Shown: in pieces, positions 6,023 through 16,418 of the stretch
Numbering within the stretch: position 1 is the stretch's first letter
Layout: the number at the start of each line of letters is the position of its first letter
From: a virus
Virus record (IMG/VR): IMGVR_UViG_3300024518_002227
Location: 1-21,157 of that record
Direction: 5' to 3' (one strand)
DNA length: 21,157 nucleotides
Position numbers and translations under genes: made by a program
Notes under the pieces: model-generated
Database searches by the model: none
Told to the model about the DNA's origin: nothing
Seen by the model: the letters and a program-made list of their open reading frames with translations, nothing else

Positions 6023-9000
6023 TGGGCAACCCGAACGTTGAACAGGGAACCACCCCAGAGGGTGGCGCACGTAGCACCAACACTCCTGAAGGTCAGATAC
6101 AGGCCATAACGGAAGCGTTGAAAGTTGTCCATGATGGCATCCCTGAACCTGAACTCGAATCAGACTTTGATCCTCTCAACCTCCGTCAGGGTGTCAAGAT
6201 CGACAGCAGTGGCCACGAGTATTTCGATGGCCAGTTCAGCCATTCGTTTGAGCAGCAGGCACGTCCCTACTACCTGCAGCAGGGGAAGATACCAGCCTTT
6301 GATCTCCCTAGTCAGAACTTCCCTCCCGTTGTCAGTCAACACTTGTACAATGAGGAGCTTAGCGACCAGTACCTCTCAGCCCTCGACGACTTGGAAGCTG
6401 ATGGGCTAGTCCCTGACTATCAGGGTCTGAACGACGTACGTTTCGCCACTCACCTGGACCTCCTCGCTATGAATACGGGTGTGAGCACAGCTAACCGTGA
6501 GGTGTGGGAGGCTAACCATGCGCTTTGGGAGGACCGTACTGCTGAACTGGAAGCGTTCAATCAGGAGGTTCTCAAGAACCGTGCACGCCTAGAGAAGAAC
6601 CAAGTATACCTTAGTTTCGTGCGTGATTTCGAACCCCTCCTCGGGCCAGAGTACATGGATGCTATCACTGCTAGCTTTGCTCGCAACAACGACGAACAAG
6701 GCATAGGTGAGGTGTTCTCCTGGGCTGCTATCCAGATCATGGAAGACCCTGACATGTTGAAGACTGATGAGGGTAAGGCACGCTTCGCCTTCTCTGTCAT
6801 CTCAGCTTCGGGGCGTTCATCACAGAAGTATCAGATCAAGACAGGGCAGCTAGAACCCGACCCCCCACCTGGACTGTGGGATGTGGTCAAGAAGTCAGCA
6901 GGCTCAGCCCTTGGCGTGGCTGATTTATTTCTATTTGAGGAACTGATCCCAGGTTCAGGTTTTAATATTAAGGGTGGTGGCGTGTTCGAAGGTCCCCTCA
7001 CTGCCCTCGGTTACCTTGGTGGCACACCAGGCACAGAGCAGTTGTTCCAGGGTCTCGGTACCCTGTGGGCACCTATCGACGAGCACGTCACTAAGCCCTT
7101 CCGTGAGGGTATCAGCCATTCGTTCGCCCGTGGGTCCTTCTTCGGGTGGGAACCGTGGGGTATGGAGATGAACCCGTACCGTGCGTACCTCACACCAGGA
7201 CGCAACTTAGCTCTTACGCTAAACATGGACCCTGGTACTCGTGCGTTCGATAACTTCTCAGGGGCCATAGACCTCTCCACTTACATTGTCGCTGATCCCG
7301 TGTTCGTGCTGGCACCTGCTGCGAAGGCGTGGTCTGCTGCTGCACGCATCCCACTCGAAGCTGGTACTGCTGCAGCTAGGAACGCTCTTATCAACAAGGC
7401 CATCGTCCCCTACTTTGGGAAGAGCATCCTGCCCACAGGGTGGACAGGGATGAAGGGTCCCCTGACCAGGGCGTTCTACGTGAGGTTCGCTAAGACTGCT
7501 GAGGAACTGTCTCACACCAAGAGGGCCACTGCCCTGTTCACTGACATCTTGCAGCACGCTCAGCGTGGCAAGATCGAAGACCTGACCACCAAGTACAGGC
7601 AACTCATCGACTCCCCTAACCTGGTCAACGCATTCGAGCAGGCTGAGAGCCTGGAGGACGTACGTCAGATGTGGGTGTCAGCGCTCACTGGTGAGAACAT
7701 GGGTCCTAGGGGTGAGGAGCTACTGAGGGCACGTGCGAACCATAACGAGGCTGCTGCAGCAGCAGCTACTAAGCAGGCATTGGAGAACGGTACCCTCGGT
7801 GCGCTGGATGTTGATGGTGTACGGTACGGTCAGACCAAGTTCGATGGCCTCACAGGCCTGGTCGATAACGGTGACGGTACGTACGCAGCTAAGGCTTTGA
7901 ACGCAGACGGTGGCAACGTGCTCGTCTGGAACGCACCTGCTACCATGGCACGCACCGATACGCTTCGTAAACTGAGGGCTGCTATCGGTGGTGAGCGTGT
8001 ACCTCCTGGTGTGCGTAAGCTACTGGACGCTGCCGAGAAGAAGGTAAAGGGCGCTCAGGTGTCAGACATTTGGGCTAGCATGCATGGGAATGCTCAGAAC
8101 CGTGTGCTTGAGTGGATGGCTGGTCATGGGATCGACTACCTCCAGTTCGGTCCTACTCGTATCGTGACCCCACGTGGGCGCACGAAGCTGACCCGTGCTA
8201 TTGATAAGGTCACTGACGGGAAAGAAGCTGTCCTCGGGGGCGTGGACGATGCGTACCGTAAAGCCGATGATGCGCTCCGTCGAGTGGGTGCTGACCCTGA
8301 TGAACTGTCGTGGATCATTAGCCTCCCCAAGCCCGTGAAGAAACTCCCCGACCTCATCAAGTTCCTTCCAAAGACCACACGTCAGGGCGTGCGTGCACGT
8401 CAAGCTAAGTTCACACGTCAAGCTGAGAACTTCCCCCAAGGTGTGTCCCTCCATGACACCAAGCTGGGGGTCAAACAGATAGGTGACATCGGGCGCAGGT
8501 TAGGCTTGGAACCCGACGAGATTGGTAGACTGCAACGTGAGTACCGTACCTCTGCTACCTCAGGTAGGTTCGAGGCTGTGCGTAGCGTACGTGCCCAGAT
8601 GGTGGACTCGATACGTCATTGGCGCATGAAGCATGGTATAGGTGGACTGTACGTAGACGAGGGTGAAGGCTTGTACGGTAAGTTCCCTGACGGTTCCTCA
8701 ATCGCACGAGGCGAATCGAAGACTCGTGTCGGGGTGATGGTGAACCTCCCATTCGAACCGACGCAGCTAGCTGCCGAGATTCCCTTCTTCCGTCCTGACT
8801 TCTACACTGAACTGGATCGCCTCCGTCGAGCACGCTTCCTAAGCAGGCTCCCCTTCGGGTCCAAGATCGTGGAGGGCTTTGGGTTCACCAAGTTTGGTGC
8901 TGCTAAGAAGAATCGTGCTAAGCTGGTAGCTCGGTGGCAGAACATGATTGAGAATCGCACGGGCCTGGACCTGTCAGGGTTCGAACAAGACGACATCTAC

Positions 9001-12000
9001 AACATGGCGTACGCTAGTGTGGTGCGTGCAGGGAACGAGACAGTGGATGGTATGGGTATCATCTCTCGTGCTGCTGCTGCCACCTCCAGGTGGCATAGCC
9101 TGATCCATAAGCAGTTCAGCATTCAGGCGTTGTCCTTGCGTGCTAGCTCGTGGATGCAGAAGGTCGCTCTCCTTGAGGAGCCTATTCGTGCTGCGATCGC
9201 TGGTATCCCCAGCTTGTTCAGCAACCCTGTGGGTGCTGTGCGTGACATCTTCGATGGTCACTTCGTACGTGTGGTCCAACACAACGCTGACCTGATTCCC
9301 GAGATCGCCATTCAGGCACGTGACACGGTGCGTGCTGCAGTGTATAGGCGAGTAGATGATGTCACCCCGTCAGCGCTGCTGGATGCAGCGATCGACGAGA
9401 TGGGTGACCTTGGCCCCCTCGGTAAGCTCAAGAGGGGCAAGCAGGCTATGGTCGAGGAGGATGTGATCAGAGCCTTGGACGAGGAGGTAGCGCAGGCTCT
9501 CACTGACGCTGACTTCACGGTAGGTGGTAGGGTCACGAGCTTCACTGACGACGTGGACCGTGTGGTACGTGCTGTCGATAGGGTCAGGAACCAACGTGCC
9601 TCCCGTATCTTCATTGACGAGAACGGTGTCAACACCATGGGCTTGGAAGACATCCTGAACATCGGCTACGCTGACGTAGCAGGGGACGTGGCCCACTCCA
9701 TTTACAACCGTACGATCTTCGATACGTTCACTGACAGAGTAGACACGACCCGAGGGTACGTAGCTATGGGTAAGAGTGGGGTTGCCCTGAACAACTGGTC
9801 CCTCGCTAAAGGCAGTGACCTGGTGCGTGAGGCAAACGACCCGTACTTCAGGATCGCAGTTAAGCAGATGCTTGATAACCAGAGGAAACTCAGGCCCGAG
9901 AACATCCGTTCAATCCTTGCTAGGTCTCAGTGGCGTAAGATGAGAGACACGATCAAGAGGGTCGCTGATAGCACAGATGGCATCAACCCCCTGAACGACG
10001 TGGAGTTGGCTACCTGGTACTTCACTGAGTTCATGCCTGACGTGGTAGACTCGAAGCTGCGTGGCTTCTGGATTGACGAAGCGACAGGTGAGGTGGACCA
10101 TGCGCTCCGTACCCAGGTGCTCCAAGGTGTCATGGATAGGCAGATCAAGGTAGGCAACGTGAAGATACCGTTGCACGCTGCTGATGAGCAGGCCACGGTC
10201 AACAGACTCCGTGACCACGTGCAAGCTGGCTACGATGAGGGGAAGCAGTGGACCTACATGGACCAGTCAGTGGTGGGCAACATCGCCCCCGCTAGGGGCT
10301 GGTCACCTGGTGCGAACAAACCCAATTGGGGTGTGTATGACGCTGTGCGTGGAGTGCAGGACTTCGTGAACACACCCTTGCATAAGGTCATTGAGATCGC
10401 TGGTGCCCGTGCCACGCAGAACATCACTCGTCAGCCTGGGTGGCGTCGAGTGTACGGTGACTACCGTGCCCACTACGAGAACCTCGGTTGGGGTGCTGAC
10501 AAAGCTGACGCTGCTGCACGTATGCAGGCTACGAAGACGATCAACACGCTCATGTACAATGCGCAGGAGATGAGCAACTGGCGTCACACGTTCAACAACA
10601 TCGTACCGTTCGGTGCAGCCATGGTCGAGGTGATGGAGGTGTGGATGAAGAACCTGCCACGTGACAACGTGGGAGGGGGAGGCCTCACAGGATGGGCTGT
10701 AGGCTCCGTAGCCCTGCAACGCAAGTACCAGTACGCCATACAAGGTTTAGAGGCGTTAGGATTGATTAGGCGCGATCCAGAGACAGGCCAGGCCATAGTG
10801 TCGTTCGATTCGGAGGGGACTTGGGCCTCGAAGGGACTGAACGCTGTGTTTGGGGCACCTCAGCGCCTCGTACGGACGATCGCTAGCATCGCTGACGTGG
10901 ATATCGAACCGTACCAGCGTATCGAGTTCCTCCTCGGTACCCCATTCCAACCCATCAACCCTGACCAGAACGGACTGATGTCCGTGTCCTCGTTCGCTAT
11001 TGGTGTGAACCCCGTACAGTCGTGGGCTGCGAACACCATGTTCGCCAACCAGTTCGGACAGTTCAGGTCCGAAGAGTTCGAGGGTGGCAGCATCGCTGAC
11101 CTCGCTGAGTCCATGGACATAGAGCTACAAGACTTCATCCCTCAGTTCCTCGCTGTCCCTGAGAACAGGCAGGCACTGATCGACGCTGGTAAGGACCCAC
11201 GTGACTTCAATGATCTCGCTAACGCTGAGGACGAGGCGACCCTCGCCCTCCTCACCAAGGCACTCGACGAGTCAGTGGTCCTCCCCAAGGGCACGTACTT
11301 CAAGCCGAACTCGGGTGCCTTCTACGAGTTTGCCCATGATTACATCTTCCCGTACGGTGCACCTGCTTCCTTCTCGGAAGCGATCGGGTCGTTCCAACCA
11401 GGCGCTTGGCAGCACATGCTGCGTAGCTTGGAGATGTCCATATTCACAGACGAAGACGGTGTGGGGCAGGCACCCATACAAGACTGGTTCATGGGGCCAG
11501 TGTCAGCTTACCGTACGAACGATGCCATCATCGAGGGACTGATGATGGGCAACATCGCTCATGGGACCGTGGACAAGTTCATGGAACTACAAAACCAGGC
11601 GAGCTTCATCCGAGGTAAGGCTCTCACTGAGGGCTTGGCTTACATGGAGGCTGGTGACGGTAGCGCTGATAGGTTCAGGTGGGAAGAGGATGTGACCCCT
11701 GAAGAGTTCGAGCAGCAGGTCGAGTGGCAGATACTGTTGGAGGGTGACGATGACACGATCGGGTTGAGCGAACAGATCGCTAACCTGGAAGAGTCAGCGT
11801 TCATGTACGCCACGAACTACGCTATCGCTAGTGGGTTCTCCCGTGGTCTCACCATGTTCGGGCTGCCTATCAGCCCTCAGGTGTACACGGAGAGCGAGCT
11901 TGAGGTACAGAAGTTCTGGGGTACGAAGGAGTTGGGTGACCAGATATTCCAGGGGCATGGCCCTGAAGCGTACGCTCGGTGGCTTGCCCTGGTAGGTGAG

Positions 12001-13578
12001 GGTGGCATAGCTAAGTTCGCACCTGTGCTCCGTGACTTCCTCACACCTCAGTCATGGGAGCCTGGTGACTCACCGAACGAAGCGTGGGGTTTGGCTCCAA
12101 GCTCAGATGTGAAGCGTAACTTCCTGGCGCAGCCAGGGAACGCTGACCTCCACCTGTACCTCACCCCCTCGAAGGTGTACCCGACAGGGTACGTGCCCAC
12201 TGAGACAATCGAGGAGTTCTTCCAAGAGGTGGAGCGTGGTGGCGTCGAGTTCGCTGACCCGAGAGTGTTCCTCATGCGTGCGTACACGAGTGCACTGTCG
12301 TTTGAGCAGGGCGCAGAGCGCACGACCTTCTTCCAGAAGGGTGGGAACGATCCTGTGACCTACGCTCTGGAACATTGGGACGAGTACATGACCATGATCA
12401 CCACACAAATGAACGCTCGTGACTACCTGGACTTCGTGGACGCTGAAGTGTTCGACGGTGTGTACAATGAGGCACGTCAGACAGCGAAGGAGAGCGTGAA
12501 GAAAGACGCTCACGAGGTGGTCCGTGAGCAGCAACAGTCGCAACGTAAACGTAACCTCAAGACCATAGGCCAACTGATCAACGATATCGACGGGTACGGG
12601 TTAGACCCTGAGGACGCTGCTGAGATGCGCTCAGCTTTGTTCGGGTTGCAGAACATCATCCAAGACCTCGCTGATGTGGGCGCCAGCCAAGACCAGTTCT
12701 TCTCCAGGTCCCCTGAGGAGAAGGCATTGGACACGTGGTTCGATGCGATCCTGAACCCTCACTCGAACAACCTGACAGCCCTCTACGAGATCGCAGGTAA
12801 GGCTGACACCAAGTATGAGCGTAGCCTAGCGTACGACAACATCAGGTTCTACGAGAACACCATGTTCAAGACCAGTCCCCTCATCGACGGTAGGCCCGTC
12901 CCGAACCCGTATGCGTTCCGTCTCAGTCGCCTCGTGTCCGAGGCTAAAGAGAACGGGGTCCATGGGTCCAGGTTAGAAAGCGCAGCAGTACGTCAGCTAG
13001 CGCTCAAGCCCTCATGGTTGAGTCGTTCAGACGTGGAAGTGTTGAAGGCTTACGTGGACCTGAACGGGGGTGACGGTAGGGTACTTCTAGAGTACATGCC
13101 CGATGGGGATGAAGAGTGGGCTGACTACAACGTGTTCAACAGTGTGTCGAACCGTATCGAGGCACTGCGCATCGAGGGAGCCATCTCTGATAGTGAAGCA
13201 ACGAAGGCCAAGAACGCATTAGAAGAGGAGTTCCACACGAACTTGAGAACAGTGAACAGGGGAGCAGAGGTAGACTTCCAAGACCTGACCCCAGCGATGA
13301 TGCTGAACGAGTTCGGCACCCTCCACTCCACACTGATAGCCCCCACGGATTGGGCGCAGAACTTCATAGCTGAGTCGCAAGCCATGCGAGACGCAGGCAT
13401 CTCAGGGATTGATGACCTGTGGCGCACAGAGTATTGGCCAGCCATACGAGGGTACCTCGACAACAACCCTGTCGCTAACCAAGAGTTCAAGAGGATCGGT
13501 GGGATCATGTTCAAAGAGTCGAACGATCGGTTGACGATCGCAAGACGGTTCTTCCTAGGGAAGTTTGGTAAGGAGTAA
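6022..13578 (+). CDS. Giant putative internal/ejected virion protein, 2518 aa
   Basis: This gene takes up over a third of the window and is uninterrupted. The product is about 280 kDa. Visible regions: Gln/Gly/Thr-rich N-terminus (1-45); charged likely coiled coil (about 160-190); Gly-rich hydrophobic stretch (about 295-345); Ala-rich STYIVADPVFVLAPAAKAW (about 421-439); FFRPDFYTELDRLRRARF (about 922-939); a Trp/Leu helix region (about 1030-1065); TLMYNAQEMSNWRHTFNNIV with PFGAAM following (about 1509-1535); charged coil (about 2150-2220). The 1509-1535 block resembles segments of 'large polyvalent' phage proteins, from memory. I saw no lytic transglycosylase (ES...GLMQ), no zinc peptidase and no T7/N4-type RNA polymerase motifs. 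Position after the portal and size suggest a packaged, ejected protein; a tape measure is the alternative. Its ATG overlaps the previous stop. Confidence 0.9.
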   Translation: MGNPNVEQGTTPEGGARSTNTPEGQIQAITEALKVVHDGIPEPELESDFDPLNLRQGVKIDSSGHEYFDGQFSHSFEQQARPYYLQQGKIPAFDLPSQNFPPVVSQHLYNEELSDQYLSALDDLEADGLVPDYQGLNDVRFATHLDLLAMNTGVSTANREVWEANHALWEDRTAELEAFNQEVLKNRARLEKNQVYLSFVRDFEPLLGPEYMDAITASFARNNDEQGIGEVFSWAAIQIMEDPDMLKTDEGKARFAFSVISASGRSSQKYQIKTGQLEPDPPPGLWDVVKKSAGSALGVADLFLFEELIPGSGFNIKGGGVFEGPLTALGYLGGTPGTEQLFQGLGTLWAPIDEHVTKPFREGISHSFARGSFFGWEPWGMEMNPYRAYLTPGRNLALTLNMDPGTRAFDNFSGAIDLSTYIVADPVFVLAPAAKAWSAAARIPLEAGTAAARNALINKAIVPYFGKSILPTGWTGMKGPLTRAFYVRFAKTAEELSHTKRATALFTDILQHAQRGKIEDLTTKYRQLIDSPNLVNAFEQAESLEDVRQMWVSALTGENMGPRGEELLRARANHNEAAAAAATKQALENGTLGALDVDGVRYGQTKFDGLTGLVDNGDGTYAAKALNADGGNVLVWNAPATMARTDTLRKLRAAIGGERVPPGVRKLLDAAEKKVKGAQVSDIWASMHGNAQNRVLEWMAGHGIDYLQFGPTRIVTPRGRTKLTRAIDKVTDGKEAVLGGVDDAYRKADDALRRVGADPDELSWIISLPKPVKKLPDLIKFLPKTTRQGVRARQAKFTRQAENFPQGVSLHDTKLGVKQIGDIGRRLGLEPDEIGRLQREYRTSATSGRFEAVRSVRAQMVDSIRHWRMKHGIGGLYVDEGEGLYGKFPDGSSIARGESKTRVGVMVNLPFEPTQLAAEIPFFRPDFYTELDRLRRARFLSRLPFGSKIVEGFGFTKFGAAKKNRAKLVARWQNMIENRTGLDLSGFEQDDIYNMAYASVVRAGNETVDGMGIISRAAAATSRWHSLIHKQFSIQALSLRASSWMQKVALLEEPIRAAIAGIPSLFSNPVGAVRDIFDGHFVRVVQHNADLIPEIAIQARDTVRAAVYRRVDDVTPSALLDAAIDEMGDLGPLGKLKRGKQAMVEEDVIRALDEEVAQALTDADFTVGGRVTSFTDDVDRVVRAVDRVRNQRASRIFIDENGVNTMGLEDILNIGYADVAGDVAHSIYNRTIFDTFTDRVDTTRGYVAMGKSGVALNNWSLAKGSDLVREANDPYFRIAVKQMLDNQRKLRPENIRSILARSQWRKMRDTIKRVADSTDGINPLNDVELATWYFTEFMPDVVDSKLRGFWIDEATGEVDHALRTQVLQGVMDRQIKVGNVKIPLHAADEQATVNRLRDHVQAGYDEGKQWTYMDQSVVGNIAPARGWSPGANKPNWGVYDAVRGVQDFVNTPLHKVIEIAGARATQNITRQPGWRRVYGDYRAHYENLGWGADKADAAARMQATKTINTLMYNAQEMSNWRHTFNNIVPFGAAMVEVMEVWMKNLPRDNVGGGGLTGWAVGSVALQRKYQYAIQGLEALGLIRRDPETGQAIVSFDSEGTWASKGLNAVFGAPQRLVRTIASIADVDIEPYQRIEFLLGTPFQPINPDQNGLMSVSSFAIGVNPVQSWAANTMFANQFGQFRSEEFEGGSIADLAESMDIELQDFIPQFLAVPENRQALIDAGKDPRDFNDLANAEDEATLALLTKALDESVVLPKGTYFKPNSGAFYEFAHDYIFPYGAPASFSEAIGSFQPGAWQHMLRSLEMSIFTDEDGVGQAPIQDWFMGPVSAYRTNDAIIEGLMMGNIAHGTVDKFMELQNQASFIRGKALTEGLAYMEAGDGSADRFRWEEDVTPEEFEQQVEWQILLEGDDDTIGLSEQIANLEESAFMYATNYAIASGFSRGLTMFGLPISPQVYTESELEVQKFWGTKELGDQIFQGHGPEAYARWLALVGEGGIAKFAPVLRDFLTPQSWEPGDSPNEAWGLAPSSDVKRNFLAQPGNADLHLYLTPSKVYPTGYVPTETIEEFFQEVERGGVEFADPRVFLMRAYTSALSFEQGAERTTFFQKGGNDPVTYALEHWDEYMTMITTQMNARDYLDFVDAEVFDGVYNEARQTAKESVKKDAHEVVREQQQSQRKRNLKTIGQLINDIDGYGLDPEDAAEMRSALFGLQNIIQDLADVGASQDQFFSRSPEEKALDTWFDAILNPHSNNLTALYEIAGKADTKYERSLAYDNIRFYENTMFKTSPLIDGRPVPNPYAFRLSRLVSEAKENGVHGSRLESAAVRQLALKPSWLSRSDVEVLKAYVDLNGGDGRVLLEYMPDGDEEWADYNVFNSVSNRIEALRIEGAISDSEATKAKNALEEEFHTNLRTVNRGAEVDFQDLTPAMMLNEFGTLHSTLIAPTDWAQNFIAESQAMRDAGISGIDDLWRTEYWPAIRGYLDNNPVANQEFKRIGGIMFKESNDRLTIARRFFLGKFGKE

Positions 13579-14741
13579 TGGCAAGTACAGCACTCAAAGT
13601 AGAAGGCCTGGGCGACGCTGGCGCAGACCAGGGGAGCGAGTGGCGCACAGTTAACGGTATCCGTATCATGGTCCCCGTCGATGCGACCACACGTGAGGCC
13701 ATCATCATCATGCAGCAACGTATGGCGCAAGGCGCCAACGTGGCTACGGGTAGCTTCGGTTCGCCCACCATCCCACGTGGAACCAACACTAGCATCGGTG
13801 ACCTCCTCGAAGAGGAGCTAGCTACGATCGTCCCACGGAACCTGACCCCTATTCCAGGGATGAACGAAGACCTAGTCAGGCAGGCTACCAGCATCTTCGT
13901 GAACGAGGCTACGCAGATACTGATACGTGACCTGGACGCTCCCAACCCTGCTGACCGTCCGTCCTCCTTCGAGTTCGCTGGTATCGTCATGGACTTGGAG
14001 CAGCGCCTCGTGGGCGCTGGCGTGAGGAACGATGGGATCGCAGCCCAGATCGAATCTATCCTATCGCTCAACCATCTCCGTGACCTAGCTGAACAACAAG
14101 GCCTCACCATCTCAGATATCAAGGCACGCTCATTCGACTCACCCATCATCAGGAACCGTGCCACACGTATCCTGTGGGACCAGGCAGGGATTCTCACCAT
14201 TGGTGGGATCAAAGCTGACGACGTATTGGAAGAGTACCAGAGACAACTTGAGGAGCAGCTACGACGCTCACGGGTGGGTGGTGCTGTTGGTCCCAAGTAT
14301 GTGCGCCCAGACGACGACCTGGTACGTGATTGGGTACGTGGTAGGCTACGCATCACCGTAGGCGACGTAGCTGAGGAACGAGTGGACTGGCTCACTGACG
14401 TGTTCTTCGCCACTGACCGTAAGAACTTCGACAACCCTGAACAGGAGTTCGACCCCCGTCAGGCTGTGAAGGAGAACATTCGCAGACAAGCTGACTACAT
14501 AGAGATTCATGCCAACCGTGCTGAGGACATCGACGAAGACGGGTGGCTCCCACAGTTCGTAGCTTCCCAAGCCCAGCAGGGACTGGACCCCTCAGTGGCC
14601 CTCATACGTGGCAAGGACTTGGCGACCATCGGAGCCACAGGTAGCGCTGACTTGTTCCAAGCGCAGCGTCTCGGACGCAGCGACTCATTCATCGAGCGAG
14701 CTTCGGCTGTCAATAGTGTGATCGGAAGTGTGCTGAGATAA
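13578..14741 (+). CDS. Hypothetical virion-module protein, 387 aa
   Basis: I do not recognise a family. The protein is soluble and mostly helical by composition, with a helical charged stretch at about residues 216-232 (VLEEYQRQLEEQLRRSR), a Gly-rich basic link after it, and an acidic segment WLTDVFF...EFDPRQAV (about 270-298). The C-terminal 50 residues are Ala/Ser/Gln-rich. There is no signal peptide or membrane segment. AAGGAG lies just before the TAATG junction at 13576-13580, so ribosomes finishing the giant gene could restart here. Its place between two large unknown genes suggests a partner of the giant, for example a second internal virion protein. Confidence 0.75.
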   Translation: MASTALKVEGLGDAGADQGSEWRTVNGIRIMVPVDATTREAIIIMQQRMAQGANVATGSFGSPTIPRGTNTSIGDLLEEELATIVPRNLTPIPGMNEDLVRQATSIFVNEATQILIRDLDAPNPADRPSSFEFAGIVMDLEQRLVGAGVRNDGIAAQIESILSLNHLRDLAEQQGLTISDIKARSFDSPIIRNRATRILWDQAGILTIGGIKADDVLEEYQRQLEEQLRRSRVGGAVGPKYVRPDDDLVRDWVRGRLRITVGDVAEERVDWLTDVFFATDRKNFDNPEQEFDPRQAVKENIRRQADYIEIHANRAEDIDEDGWLPQFVASQAQQGLDPSVALIRGKDLATIGATGSADLFQAQRLGRSDSFIERASAVNSVIGSVLR

Positions 14742-16390
14742 TGGCAACTGCACTCGCACAGCAACTGTTCCCAGACGAGCCACTCACCCAGCAGTACGCT
14801 GACCAGGTGATCGAGGTCCTACGTCAGGCTGGGTTAGACCCCTTCATCCCTCTTACAATCGAGAACATCGGTGCCCTCATCCAGACGTTCGACCATGGGA
14901 GTACGGACCAGCAGTTCGATCTCATGCAGCAGGCGATCCTGTTCCACTTCACGTACGAGCACACTATCCAGGCGCTCCGAGAATCCGACAAGGTAGGGGA
15001 GATAGCGAACCCGAACGCTGTTGACGAGATCAACGCAGTCACGGGTGGCATAGATGGTGGCTTCACATTCGCTCTCCCCGACCCTGGTACCACGCCAGGG
15101 ATCGGTGACACTGACCCAGGTACAGTGGAGGGACGTGACCAGGATGGGAACATCATCAGGTCCACTGGTATCCTCGGTGGTGGCACGCTCACCAGGGTCC
15201 AGCGTGCAGGCAGAGAAGACCTGTACTTCCAAGTGTATCGTGTCCCCAACTCGAACCAGTTCGTGTACTACCAGTTCGATCCGATCGACGTGCGTGGCGC
15301 TGAGGATGAGAACGGGAATCCCATCGGTGATGGTATCCCCGACCAGATCGCTGAAACATTCGGTGGTCTCCTCCCCACCGTAGTCGTGTTCACTGAGGAC
15401 CAGTTCGCTGCCCGTGACAACGTAGACATGTTCTTCGCTGGTGAAGCTGTGGACGTAGCAGGGATCACAGGCAACTTCACTCAGTTGTGGTACGAGGAGC
15501 AACGTCAAGCCCTGAACGCTGCTGGTATCACAGACCCAGGTCTCCAAGGGCGCCTCCTCTCCGACCCTGAGTACGCTAACCTGGTCACTCGTGCTAGCCT
15601 CCCAGGTGCAGTGATCACCCCTGAGCAGCTTCGTGCTGAACTGCGAGGCATGGCAGTGTACCAGGAGATTTACCCTGGGATCAACTTCTTCTTGGACCGT
15701 GGTGATGAGAACCCTGAGGCTGCGTGGCGCACGTACCAGTCGAACGTTGAACCCCTACTCCGTGAGCTAGGCTTCGCACCCGACGAGGACGGTACGTTCC
15801 GTACTACCATCGTTGACCTTCTCGACTCACGTGTGAGCGCTGAGGAACTACGAGAGTTCACACCCACGTTGAAACGTATCCAACAGAACCCTGACCTTAA
15901 GCCCCTCATGGACGAGTGGGCACAACGTGAGCTAGGTAGGGCACTGGACTTCAACGAGTTCATCGACGTGCTCGAAGGGACCACAGACCCTGAACTGAAC
16001 AGGGTCGTGGAAGCAGCCACCCTAGCGTTCGCTGCTGAACGGGCTGGTCTCAACGTCTCAGTCGAGGACATCCGAGGGATCGCTGACGCAGTGGACCTCA
16101 CACCTGAGGCTGCGTTGCGAGCATTCACTGACGCTGACAAGGCGCTCCTCGCCATAGGCGAAACGGAGCTAGCTGGGTTCGGCGCCCAACGAGGAGACTT
16201 CCTCGACGTAGCAGTAGGTAGGGCACCACGTTCAGGTCTCTCCCGTGCTGCTGTACTCAATTTGCAGGATAAGCTAGCGACCGAACGGGGACTCTCAGAT
16301 GATCCTCGTGCTGGCTTTTTCCTAGGTTTCTCTCGGAGTGGGCAGCCACAGAGGCAGGGTCTCGGCCCTCTCGCTCTTGAGGGTGGGTAA
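14741..16390 (+). CDS. Hypothetical virion-module protein, 549 aa
   Basis: I do not recognise a family. Three parts can be seen. Residues 1-100 are helical (QQYADQVIEVLRQAGLDPF and following). Residues about 105-215 are rich in Gly, Asp, Pro and Thr with beta-like patterns, such as DPGTTPGIGDTDPGTVEG and FQVYRVPNSNQFVYYQF. Residues about 290-520 are again helical and acidic, with many Ala-Glu-Arg stretches. It starts with a TAATG overlap to the gene before and ends 28 bases before the next start. A third internal virion protein, or a tail-knob component, would fit the context; neither is shown by the sequence. Confidence 0.75.
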   Translation: MATALAQQLFPDEPLTQQYADQVIEVLRQAGLDPFIPLTIENIGALIQTFDHGSTDQQFDLMQQAILFHFTYEHTIQALRESDKVGEIANPNAVDEINAVTGGIDGGFTFALPDPGTTPGIGDTDPGTVEGRDQDGNIIRSTGILGGGTLTRVQRAGREDLYFQVYRVPNSNQFVYYQFDPIDVRGAEDENGNPIGDGIPDQIAETFGGLLPTVVVFTEDQFAARDNVDMFFAGEAVDVAGITGNFTQLWYEEQRQALNAAGITDPGLQGRLLSDPEYANLVTRASLPGAVITPEQLRAELRGMAVYQEIYPGINFFLDRGDENPEAAWRTYQSNVEPLLRELGFAPDEDGTFRTTIVDLLDSRVSAEELREFTPTLKRIQQNPDLKPLMDEWAQRELGRALDFNEFIDVLEGTTDPELNRVVEAATLAFAAERAGLNVSVEDIRGIADAVDLTPEAALRAFTDADKALLAIGETELAGFGAQRGDFLDVAVGRAPRSGLSRAAVLNLQDKLATERGLSDDPRAGFFLGFSRSGQPQRQGLGPLALEGG

Positions 16391-16418
16391 CTTCCCAGAA
16401 AGGTAGGGTGATATATAT

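Noticed and set aside
13079-13096. GGGTACTT copy inside the giant gene as an internal promoter
   Set aside because: It matches the best copy at only 13 of 17 positions, lacks the TATAG end, and is explained by codons.
6022-13578. Giant protein as an N4-type virion RNA polymerase
   Set aside because: I could not find the conserved polymerase motifs (the R...K...YG helix or the HDS-type motif C), and the protein is shorter than N4 virion polymerase.
13511-14434. Minus-strand open frame of 307 codons
   Set aside because: Its Ser/Arg-rich, motif-free product is typical of antisense shadow translation of the 387-aa gene.
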